Shown one piece after another: positions 1 to 4,620 of a stretch of 5,192 nt of DNA. The first letter of the stretch is position 1. The number at the start of each line of letters is the position of its first letter. The translations under genes and the position numbers were made by a program. Source of the DNA: Actinomycetota bacterium (lineage in GTDB: Bacteria > Actinomycetota > Rubrobacteria > Rubrobacterales > Rubrobacteraceae); assembly GCA_020200675.1 (NCBI GenBank), contig JAIVIG010000134.1, positions 1 through 5,192 of the forward strand, in the 5' to 3' direction. The notes below the pieces were generated by a model. It did not search any database. It saw only the letters and a list, made by a program, of their open reading frames with translations, and was not told the DNA's origin.

Positions 1-495
1 GAGGAAGAAGACGTTCGACTGCGAGAGATCGAGCAAGCTCCTTACTTCAAACCCAAAGTGCGTCTACGTGCCCAGGTTTTGCGCCTCTCCCATCGAGGCT
101 CCAACATGCAAACCATCTCTGCCTACACTGGGCGCTCCAGGGCGAGTGTCGGCCGCGACCTCGACCGCTGGAAAGAGCGCGGCTTTGAGGGCCTTGTCGA
201 TGGGACGGCTCCAGGCAACTCGCCGCGTATCACCGAGGAGGCAAGAACCTTCATGGAAGGCAAGCTCTTTGAGGAACGCACCTGGAATGCTACCCAGCTT
301 GCCGAGGCTCTAGGAGAGAGCTTTGGAATGGAGGTCACGCCCGAAGCCGTCCGCCAACACCTCCATTCGATGGGATACAGTTGGAAGCGCACCCGCTACG
401 TGCCTAATAAACCGCCGGACCCCGATGAGGAGCGCGAAGCCCGAGAAGAGTTGGAGAGTCTCAAAAAAAGGCTCAAAAAGGAGAGATCGTCCTGA
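1..495 (+). CDS. IS630 transposase, N-terminal half (orfA), partial at left edge
   Basis: This is the DNA-binding half of an IS630-type transposase. The frame is open from base 1, reading EEEDVRLREIEQ..., so the GTG at 58 is not the real start; only a few residues are probably missing. Residues about 24-65 form a helix-turn-helix (AQVLRLSHRGSNMQTISAYTG, then SVGRDLDRW, ending ERGFEGL), and a second winged-helix-like segment follows (WNATQLAEALGESF...VRQHLHSMGYSWKRTR). These are typical of IS630 and Tc1-like N-termini. The frame ends with a lysine-rich tail (LKKRLKKERSS) just after two A-runs, at 463-469 and 475-479. It has no catalytic Asp of its own. The missing DDE domain continues in the -1 frame, so this is best read as the first part of a frameshifted fusion protein. 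Confidence 0.85.
   Translation, partial: EEEDVRLREIEQAPYFKPKVRLRAQVLRLSHRGSNMQTISAYTGRSRASVGRDLDRWKERGFEGLVDGTAPGNSPRITEEARTFMEGKLFEERTWNATQLAEALGESFGMEVTPEAVRQHLHSMGYSWKRTRYVPNKPPDPDEEREAREELESLKKRLKKERSS
460..480 (+). promoter_or_regulatory. Candidate -1 frameshift or transcriptional slippage site (A7)
   Basis: In the orfA frame the codons here are CTC AAA AAA AGG CTC AAA AAG. Seven consecutive A occupy 463-469 and five A followed by G occupy 475-480. A -1 shift on the A7 run gives LKKKAQKGEI, which looks like the linker usual in IS630 transposases, and enters the DDE frame. The phasing is not the canonical X XXY YYZ tandem-slip heptamer, so P-site slippage or RNA polymerase stuttering on A7 is more likely. 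A one-base deletion (A8 to A7) or a sequencing error would look the same. Confidence 0.6.
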
Positions 496-1043
496 AGTAC
501 CTCGATGAGAGCGGCTTCTGTTTGTGCCTGCCCCCGACCTACACTTGGACGCTAAAAGGCACGCAGTACCAGCACCGGGTAAGAAGCCGATGGGGGTCCC
601 AAGGACGGATCAACCTCATCGGCACGCTCTGCTTGGAAAGGAAGACCGAGCGGTTGGAGTACTCCTTGATCGAGGGTTCGTGCCGCAGTGGAGAGGTCAA
701 GGGCTACCTGGACGCTCTGGCCGAACAGACGCAGCGAAAGGGCAAGCGTTGTGTGGTTGTTCTGGATAACGCGCCGTTTCACACCGCCGGGATGATTAGA
801 GAGCGCGAGGCACAGTGGGAGTCGAGGGGGCTGAGGTTGTATCGTCTGCCATCTTACTGCCCGCACCTGAACCTGATAGAGGGAGTGTGGCGTAGGTTAA
901 AGGGTTTCCTCATGCCACGCCGCTTCTACGACTCGGTAGTCGAGCTGAAGCAGGCTGTTCTGCATGGCCTGAGTTTACTGGAGGCTGTGGAGGTTCAATG
1001 TCAGATTGGAGATACTTATCAATGTCAGATTGGAGATACTTAA
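468..1043 (+). CDS. IS630 transposase, DDE catalytic half (orfB), read by -1 frameshift
   Basis: This is the catalytic half of the transposase, which cuts and joins the element's DNA ends. Read in the frame -1 to orfA, it begins KAQKGEIVLKYLDESGF. The first catalytic Asp is in YLDESGF (codon 504-506), the second in VVLDNAPFH (765-767) and the Glu in HLNLIEGVW (879-881), giving a complete DDE triad. The first usable start codon in this frame is TTG at 522, which lies after the first Asp. Independent initiation would therefore give a dead enzyme, which argues for frameshifting from orfA. The joined protein would be about 347 residues plus the missing N-terminus, a normal IS630 size. The C-terminus is odd: after EAVEVQC it ends in a doubled QCQIGDT peptide encoded by a 24-bp tandem repeat, probably sequence that does not belong to the original gene. 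Confidence 0.83.
   Translation, partial: KAQKGEIVLKYLDESGFCLCLPPTYTWTLKGTQYQHRVRSRWGSQGRINLIGTLCLERKTERLEYSLIEGSCRSGEVKGYLDALAEQTQRKGKRCVVVLDNAPFHTAGMIREREAQWESRGLRLYRLPSYCPHLNLIEGVWRRLKGFLMPRRFYDSVVELKQAVLHGLSLLEAVEVQCQIGDTYQCQIGDT
995..1042 (+). repeat. Perfect 24-bp tandem duplication
   Basis: Two identical 24-bp units lie head to tail at 995-1018 and 1019-1042; each contains TGTCAGATTGGAGATACTTA. The match stops exactly at both unit boundaries. The unit length is a multiple of three, so the overlapping transposase frame stays open and repeats the peptide QCQIGDT before the TAA at 1041-1043. The sequence is AT-richer than the transposase body. Confidence 0.9.
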
Positions 1044-1051
1044 GTTGTAAA

Positions 1052-1092
1052 CTGAAACTGAGAATTTCGGTATGACACTGAGAATTGCAGTA
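1052..1092 (+). repeat. Imperfect 20/21-bp direct repeats, possible element end
   Basis: Two related units occur at 1052-1072 and 1072-1092, sharing ACTGAGAATT and ending in a GTA motif. Over the 20-bp period 1054-1073 versus 1074-1093, sixteen of twenty positions match. Together with the two 24-bp units just upstream they form four 21-bp boxes starting at 998, 1022, 1052 and 1072, with a loose shared pattern: TG at the second and third positions, GAGA in the middle and TA at the end. Clusters of this kind are typical transposase-binding repeats at the ends of IS21-like elements, but the family assignment is inference. Confidence 0.6.
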
Positions 1093-1113
1093 CGAAAGTA
1101 GAGGTTGCACGGT

Positions 1114-1293
1114 ATGATCGAAGACAACCACAACGGCGAAACTCAGAGGGACGAACGGAACCGCGACGAACGAGATCCCGATTGGGAGGGATTCAAGGAT
1201 TACGTCAAGAAGATGGCGGCGGTTCCCAAAGAGGAGCTAGACGAGAAGCTGGCTGAAGAGAAGCGGGAGAAGGAAGAGAAGCGGGCGGGATGA
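1114..1293 (+). CDS. Small charged hypothetical protein (59 aa)
   Basis: This is a small, very hydrophilic protein with no recognised domain. The N-terminal half is rich in Asp, Glu, Arg and Asn (IEDNHNGETQRDERNRDERDPDW). The middle reads WEGFKDYVKKMAAVPKEELDEKLAEE and the end is a Lys/Glu/Arg helix (KREKEEKRAG). The arrangement 'FKxYVKxMxxVPKEELDEKxxEEKREK' resembles short uncharacterised proteins I recall from actinobacteria. No membrane segment or signal peptide is visible. ATG at 1114 is chosen over TTG at 1105 because AGAGG at 1100-1104 lies 9 bases before the ATG and directly abuts the TTG. The ribosome site lies just after the repeat cluster, so any promoter probably lies in mobile-element DNA. 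The gene could be a host gene cut off from its own upstream region. Function unknown. Confidence 0.6.
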   Translation: MIEDNHNGETQRDERNRDERDPDWEGFKDYVKKMAAVPKEELDEKLAEEKREKEEKRAG

Positions 1294-1412
1294 ATCAAGG
1301 GTCAAAGCGGTGGTGCGCATACCGCTACGCGCTGCCCTCTTGGTTTCGCGGGCCTCGTGAGCGGTGATAGTATGGTGGTTATGGTGCGCACCGAACACAA
1401 AAACGCGGCAAC
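1294..1412. other. Intergenic region, no clear terminator or promoter
   Basis: These 119 bases separate the small charged gene from the three-gene cassette. A 6-bp inverted repeat (AGCGGT at 1306-1311, ACCGCT at 1321-1326) has a 9-base loop but no T-run after it, so it is a poor terminator. TGGTGCGCA occurs twice, at 1311-1319 and 1382-1390, and could be an operator-type direct repeat. A weak promoter-like pair (TTGGTT at 1340, GATAGT at 1366) has a 20-base spacer, too long to trust. The cassette promoter is expected here but cannot be placed. Confidence 0.4.
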
Positions 1413-2087
1413 ATGCCAACATTAATGGTGCCGGAGCCCTACCAGAAGGGACTAAAAAAGATTCGTGCTTTGAGCGACGATTCCGCCCAAGAGTTGCTTT
1501 CAGCTGTTGAGGATGCGCCAATGACGCTCAACAGTGGAGAGCTAGTGGAGACAGTGGCTTCGAGGACAACCACCATACCACGAGGCGACATAGAGGATAT
1601 AATGGCTACTCTATTCTCCCTTTACTCCCTTCGAGCTAGGTTGGGCTTACCTCCTCCAGACATTGCTGACGATATAGCTCGCGCGGTAGAAGATAGTGAC
1701 CTCGAAGAGCTGGGGGCTCCCGAAGATCACGAGCACTTCAAGAAGCGTCTAACCAAGCTTCTCGACGTAAATTCGCTTTACCTTGCAGCGCGGGCGAATA
1801 ATCTACGATTCGAGAATGAACATTCTTTAAGCCAAACGCGAATTCTGACAGACACACGCCCAATCTTCGGGCCTGACCCAGCGGATGGCCCAGAAGCAGC
1901 GGTGATAACGCACACACTCAGGATCAGCTATCTCGATGCCGATAACAGATACAAAGACTTTCTCGTTGCGCTGGACGGCGCAGATATTCGTGCGCTGATG
2001 GCTCAACTTGAGCGGGCCAAATCGAAAGCGGAAAGCCTGAAATCGGTTCTCGCGGCAGCAGATGTATTCTACCTGGATATAGAGTAA
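1413..2087 (+). CDS. Hypothetical protein, first gene of three-gene cassette (224 aa)
   Basis: No function can be assigned. The protein is soluble, acidic and without membrane segments. Residues 10-100 look mostly helical (GLKKIRALSDDSAQELLSAVE; IEDIMATLFSLYSLRARLGL; DIADDIARAVEDSDLEEL). Residues 105-125 form another helix (HEHFKKRLTKLLDVNSLYLA). A likely beta-rich part follows (RILTDTRPIFGPDP, then AAVITHTLRISYLD, about 143-175). A C-terminal amphipathic helix with regular Leu/Ala/Lys spacing covers 190-214 (DIRALMAQLERAKSKAESLK). This order recalls a family of uncharacterised bacterial proteins I have seen, and the final helix superficially recalls COMM-type ends, but that is only a resemblance. 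The ATG at 1413 has no good Shine-Dalgarno before it. The stop is 12 bases before the next ATG, so co-transcription with the 178-aa gene is likely. Base composition is clearly lower in GC than the genes at the right of the window. Confidence 0.75.
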   Translation: MPTLMVPEPYQKGLKKIRALSDDSAQELLSAVEDAPMTLNSGELVETVASRTTTIPRGDIEDIMATLFSLYSLRARLGLPPPDIADDIARAVEDSDLEELGAPEDHEHFKKRLTKLLDVNSLYLAARANNLRFENEHSLSQTRILTDTRPIFGPDPADGPEAAVITHTLRISYLDADNRYKDFLVALDGADIRALMAQLERAKSKAESLKSVLAAADVFYLDIE

Positions 2088-2092
2088 GGGGG
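2086..2092 (+). promoter_or_regulatory. Strong ribosome binding site AAGGGGG
   Basis: AAGGGGG ends 7 bases before the ATG at 2100 and overlaps the TAA stop (2085-2087) of the 224-aa gene. This fixes the start of the 178-aa gene and suggests translational coupling between the two. Confidence 0.7.
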
Positions 2093-2099
2093 TAAAGCG

Positions 2100-2636
2100 A
2101 TGGAAACAACAGTAGGTGGTCACATCTCCGATTGGTATGAGCAAGAAGAGCGTTGGAACAAAGCCGTTCGACCGCCGACCCCCCACGTCTCCAAACGGGT
2201 TTTCTTCTCGGCTGTTGTCCTAGAGGAGGAGATCAGCGCCTTTGGCTCGGCGCGGTATATGTCCCAATATCTAGAAGATTACGCCCGCCACGCTGATTTC
2301 GAGGGCTCTACGGAACTACTGCTCCCGACTACTTGGACAGAAACCGAAATAGACGAACAGGAATTTCACGAACTAGTCGATGAATGGCGAGCGGGAACTA
2401 GATTAACTTCGTCGCTTACCGACGTTGTATTACACCCTGCCTACCAGACCATCATTGGCTTGGGACCAGGCGCTGTTCCGCTGATACTTCGTGAGCTACA
2501 AGACAGGCCGGCCCCCTGGTTTTGGGCTCTCAGCTACATCACCAGGGCAGACCCCGTAAAACCGGAGGACGCAGGCAGGCTAAAGAAGATGACAGAGGCT
2601 TGGCTGGAGTGGGGTAGGCAGAGGGATCTCATATAG
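2100..2636 (+). CDS. Hypothetical protein, partner of DUF7689-like gene (178 aa)
   Basis: This is an uncharacterised protein with a variable N-terminal half and a well-marked C-terminal block. Residues 112-174 read HPAYQTIIGLGPGAVPLILRE, then PAPWFWALSYITRADPV and AWLEWGRQRD. From memory, the motif set HPAYQ-IIGxG, AVPLILREL, WFWAL-xIT-xDPV and AWLxWG recurs in proteins from cyanobacteria, planctomycetes and actinobacteria, encoded just before DUF7689-like proteins, as here. Residues 87-104 (EFHELVDEWRAGTRLTSS) look like the usual lead-in to that block. No signal peptide, membrane helix or catalytic motif is evident. The start is set by AAGGGGG 7 bases upstream. The stop codon at 2634-2636 is followed after two bases by the next gene's GTG, so the two are almost certainly translated from one message. 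An antitoxin, immunity or adaptor role is conceivable from this arrangement but untested. Confidence 0.8.
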   Translation: METTVGGHISDWYEQEERWNKAVRPPTPHVSKRVFFSAVVLEEEISAFGSARYMSQYLEDYARHADFEGSTELLLPTTWTETEIDEQEFHELVDEWRAGTRLTSSLTDVVLHPAYQTIIGLGPGAVPLILRELQDRPAPWFWALSYITRADPVKPEDAGRLKKMTEAWLEWGRQRDLI

Positions 2637-2638
2637 GA

Positions 2639-3085
2639 GTGGCGCCGTGGTTGCCATCGGACTTTCCTAATCTGCACAGCGGCAATTCCGAGAAAAAGAG
2701 TCCAGCGACGTGGGACTACAACTGCATCGGCTGGGCAGCTAATGAGACTGACCGCATGTGGTGGCCCGTGCAACATCCGTTCGCTTATTGGCCTCCAGGA
2801 TTGCCGCTCGTGGTGACGCTAGATAACTTTGTTCTTGCGTTCCGCACTCTTGGGTATGAGCCTGCTAATAACAGTGAACTCGAACCTGGATTCGAAAAGG
2901 TAGCGATATACGTAAACGTCAATGGAACGCCAACTCACATGGCGCGGCAATTGCCTTCGGGAATATGGACGAGCAAATTGGGGCCACAAGAGGATATCGA
3001 ACACAATACACTGCAAGATCTGGAAGGTGGCATGTACGGACACGATACTCAAATACTAAGAAGACCTCTGCAGCATGGCGGGTAG
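2639..3085 (+). CDS. DUF7689-like protein with possible Cys/His active site (148 aa)
   Basis: This resembles the uncharacterised DUF7689 family, recognised from its motif order. The motifs are: LPSDFPNLHSGN (5-16), SPATWDYNCIGWAANETDRMW (21-41), PFAYWPPGLP (47-56), a central LDNFVLAFRTLGYEP (61-75), GFEKVAIYV (84-92), PTHMARQLPSGIWTSKLG (98-115) and EDIEH (118-122). Cys29 sits before a helix and His100 at the start of a likely strand, with Asp119, Glu121 and His122 following. That order is compatible with a papain or NlpC/P60-like thiol enzyme; this is inference. The GTG start at 2639 follows the previous stop by two bases; GAGGGA at 2621-2626 is a plausible but slightly distant ribosome site. 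The C-terminus (ILRRPLQHGG) looks complete. The gene ends 8 bases from the converging IS1595 fragment, with no terminator between them. Confidence 0.8.
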   Translation: MAPWLPSDFPNLHSGNSEKKSPATWDYNCIGWAANETDRMWWPVQHPFAYWPPGLPLVVTLDNFVLAFRTLGYEPANNSELEPGFEKVAIYVNVNGTPTHMARQLPSGIWTSKLGPQEDIEHNTLQDLEGGMYGHDTQILRRPLQHGG

Positions 3086-3093
3086 GGTGTGCT

Positions 3094-3588
3094 TTAGGAA
3101 GCCGTATCACCACCGGTCAACTGGCGATAAGTCAACCGCCGACCCGCAACAGACCCGATCGCCTTCTTGAACCGGTCGGCATCCTGGCCTTCACGCTCAT
3201 TGAACCGAAACGCCTGCTCATCTAAGTATCTGAAAAGGTGATAAGGCTCTACGCTGACGTAAGTGCCCTTGAGGGACCGCTTCAAGAGGCTCCAGAAGTT
3301 CTCTAAGCCCTTCGTGTGAACCCGGCCTTCCGCGTATTTCTCGGCGTGGTCAACCACTTGATGCACGTACTCGGGGTCCAAGCCCCGGTAAGACCTAAGA
3401 GCGTCTGTGTAGACCGCCGAACCGGGCTCTACGTTTTCTCTAACCTCTACCTGGAGGGTGCGGCTCTTGGTGTCCGGTACCACCTTAGTCCTGACCTCGC
3501 CGTGCCGTTCTAGCAAGCCCATGACCGCAACCTTGCCCGAAGCCCTGCTACTGGTTATGTAGTCAGGAACGCTATTTCCGAGTGACAT
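3094..3588 (-). pseudogene. IS1595-family transposase, C-terminal fragment
   Basis: This is the C-terminal half of an ISXO2/IS1595-type transposase. From residue about 15 onward it is typical: ASGKVAVMGLLERHGEVR, VYTDALRSYRGL with the second catalytic Asp at 62, HTKGLENFWSLLKRSLKGTY (91-110) with Glu96 and Lys103, SVEPYHLFRYLDEQAFRFNER (112-132) and the family ending GRRLTYRQLTGG (149-160). The zinc ribbon and the first Asp motif (usually VDETY-GG) are missing, about half of a usual 300-residue protein, so it cannot be active. HTKGLENFW has Lys where many relatives have Asn. The first 14 residues (MSLGNSVPDYITSS) do not look like transposase and may come from another gene. The ATG is 5 bases after the stop of the oxidoreductase gene; AGGAG is only 2 bases from it, a poor ribosome site. 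Confidence 0.85.
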
Positions 3589-3593
3589 CGCTC

Positions 3594-4607
3594 CTACACT
3601 GCGGACTTCGCCTCCAGAGCCGGTATGATCTCCTCCCCATAGGCATCCAGCGTCGCCTCCATCGCGTCGTGCATGAGGTAGATGTTGAACTGATCCACGC
3701 CCATTTCCTCTAGCTGCGTCAGCTTGGCAACGTGGTCCTCGACGGTCCCCAGAACGCAGAAGCGTTCCACGATGTCGTCCGGGACGAAGTCAGTCGAGGG
3801 GTTGCCGGCCTTGCCGTGGTAGCTGTAGTCGTAGCCCTCCTCGCGCGCCTTTATGTAGTCCGTGAGCGCTCTGGGTACTTCGCCGTCCTCTCCGTAGCGG
3901 GTGACGAGGTCGGCGACGTGGTTGCCGACCATCCCCCCAAACCACCGGCACAGGTCTCGCTGGTGGGCGAGGTCTTCGCCTACGTAGGCGGGGGCAGCTA
4001 CGCAGATCTTGACGTCCTTGGGGTCCCGTCCCGCCGCGACGGCGGCGTCGTGGACGTGCTTCATGGTCCACTCCAGGAGCACGGGGTCCGCGAGCTGCAG
4101 GATGAAGCCGTCGGCCTTGCGCCCGACCAGGTTGAGGGCCTTCGGACCGTAGCCCGCCATCCACACGTCCAGCTTGCCGTCTCTGACCCAGGGGATGCGG
4201 ACCTTTACGCCCGCGACGTCTATTTCCCGCCCCTCGGCCAGTTCCTTGATGACGTGCATCGCCTCCTCGACCTGCGCCAAAGTGGTCGGCTTCTTGCCGA
4301 GGACGCGCCTGGCCGAGTCACCCCGACCGATGCCGCAGATGGTGCGGTTGCCGAACATGTCGTTCAAGGTGGCGAAGAGCGAGGCCGTCACCGACGGGTC
4401 GCGCGAGGCGGGATTCGTCACGAAGGGTCCGACCAGGATCCTCTCCGTCGCCGCGAGCATCTGCGAGTAGATGACGTACGGCTCCTGCCACAACACATGC
4501 GAGTCGAAGGTCCACGCGTGCGTGAACCCGAGCCGTTCGGCTCGTTGTGTTAGCCTAATGACACGCCAGGCCGGAGGGTCCGTCTGGAAGGTTACTCCGA
4601 AGTCCAT
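3594..4607 (-). CDS. F420-dependent LLM-class oxidoreductase, TIGR03842-like (337 aa)
   Basis: This is a cytosolic luciferase-like TIM-barrel oxidoreductase, expected to use reduced coenzyme F420 for hydride transfer; the substrate is unknown. The opening MDFGVTFQTDPPAWRV, then WTFDSHVLWQEPYVIYSQM (32-50), GPFVTNP (60-66), the phosphate-binding-like GIGRGDS (92-98), KPTTLAQVEEAMHVIKELAEG, VWMAGYGPKAL, ADGFILQLADP, CRWFGGMVGNHVADLV and DQFNIYLMHDA all match the F420_CPS_4 family as I know it. That family is often found beside hydantoinase or pyrimidine-degradation genes. The length is normal and the C-terminus complete. The ATG at 4607 is chosen because GAGGAGGA lies 5 bases upstream and the family starts MDFG; a longer in-frame start at 4745 would overlap LysE deeply. 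The gene follows LysE by 10 bases in one operon. What followed it downstream has been replaced by a transposase fragment. GC content is high, unlike the cassette. Confidence 0.93.
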   Translation of the reverse strand: MDFGVTFQTDPPAWRVIRLTQRAERLGFTHAWTFDSHVLWQEPYVIYSQMLAATERILVGPFVTNPASRDPSVTASLFATLNDMFGNRTICGIGRGDSARRVLGKKPTTLAQVEEAMHVIKELAEGREIDVAGVKVRIPWVRDGKLDVWMAGYGPKALNLVGRKADGFILQLADPVLLEWTMKHVHDAAVAAGRDPKDVKICVAAPAYVGEDLAHQRDLCRWFGGMVGNHVADLVTRYGEDGEVPRALTDYIKAREEGYDYSYHGKAGNPSTDFVPDDIVERFCVLGTVEDHVAKLTQLEEMGVDQFNIYLMHDAMEATLDAYGEEIIPALEAKSAV

Positions 4608-4609
4608 CT

Positions 4610-4620
4610 CGTCCTCCTCA
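4610..4620 (-). promoter_or_regulatory. Ribosome binding site overlapping the LysE stop codon
   Basis: Read on the minus strand, TGAGGAGGACGAG precedes the oxidoreductase ATG. The TGA is the LysE stop (4618-4620) and GAGGAGGA is the Shine-Dalgarno, which supports coupled translation and decides the ATG at 4607. Confidence 0.8.

Larger units (their letters stand above)
1..1043 (+). mobile_element. IS630-family insertion sequence, left part outside window
   Basis: This stretch is filled by a two-frame transposase with the IS630 layout: an N-terminal helix-turn-helix half followed by a DDE half. The left inverted repeat and true start codon lie outside the window. The right boundary is uncertain: the transposase frame runs straight into short direct repeats from 995 on, and no inverted repeat can be matched because the other end is absent. 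IS630 elements normally insert at TA dinucleotides, but no diagnostic TA target duplication can be shown here. The element may still be active if frameshifting makes the full protein, or it may be decayed at its right end. Confidence 0.85.

Noticed and set aside
1045..1076. Promoter for the small charged gene (TTGTAA at 1045, TATGAC at 1071)
   Set aside because: Each box matches its consensus at only four of six positions and the 20-base spacer is too long; the bases are better explained as parts of the repeats.
995..1093. CRISPR array
   Set aside because: The units are directly adjacent or nearly so, with no spacers of even length, and no cas gene is present.
1306..1326. Hairpin as an intrinsic terminator
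   Set aside because: The stem is only 6 bp with a 9-base loop and is not followed by a T-run.
1237..1521. Minus-strand open frame of 94 codons across the intergenic region
   Set aside because: It overlaps two better-supported plus-strand genes and its composition shows no domain or plausible ribosome site.
3732..4553. Long plus-strand open frame of 273 codons
   Set aside because: It lies wholly antisense to the well-recognised F420 oxidoreductase; in GC-rich coding DNA such antisense frames stay open by codon bias, and its translation has no recognisable motif.
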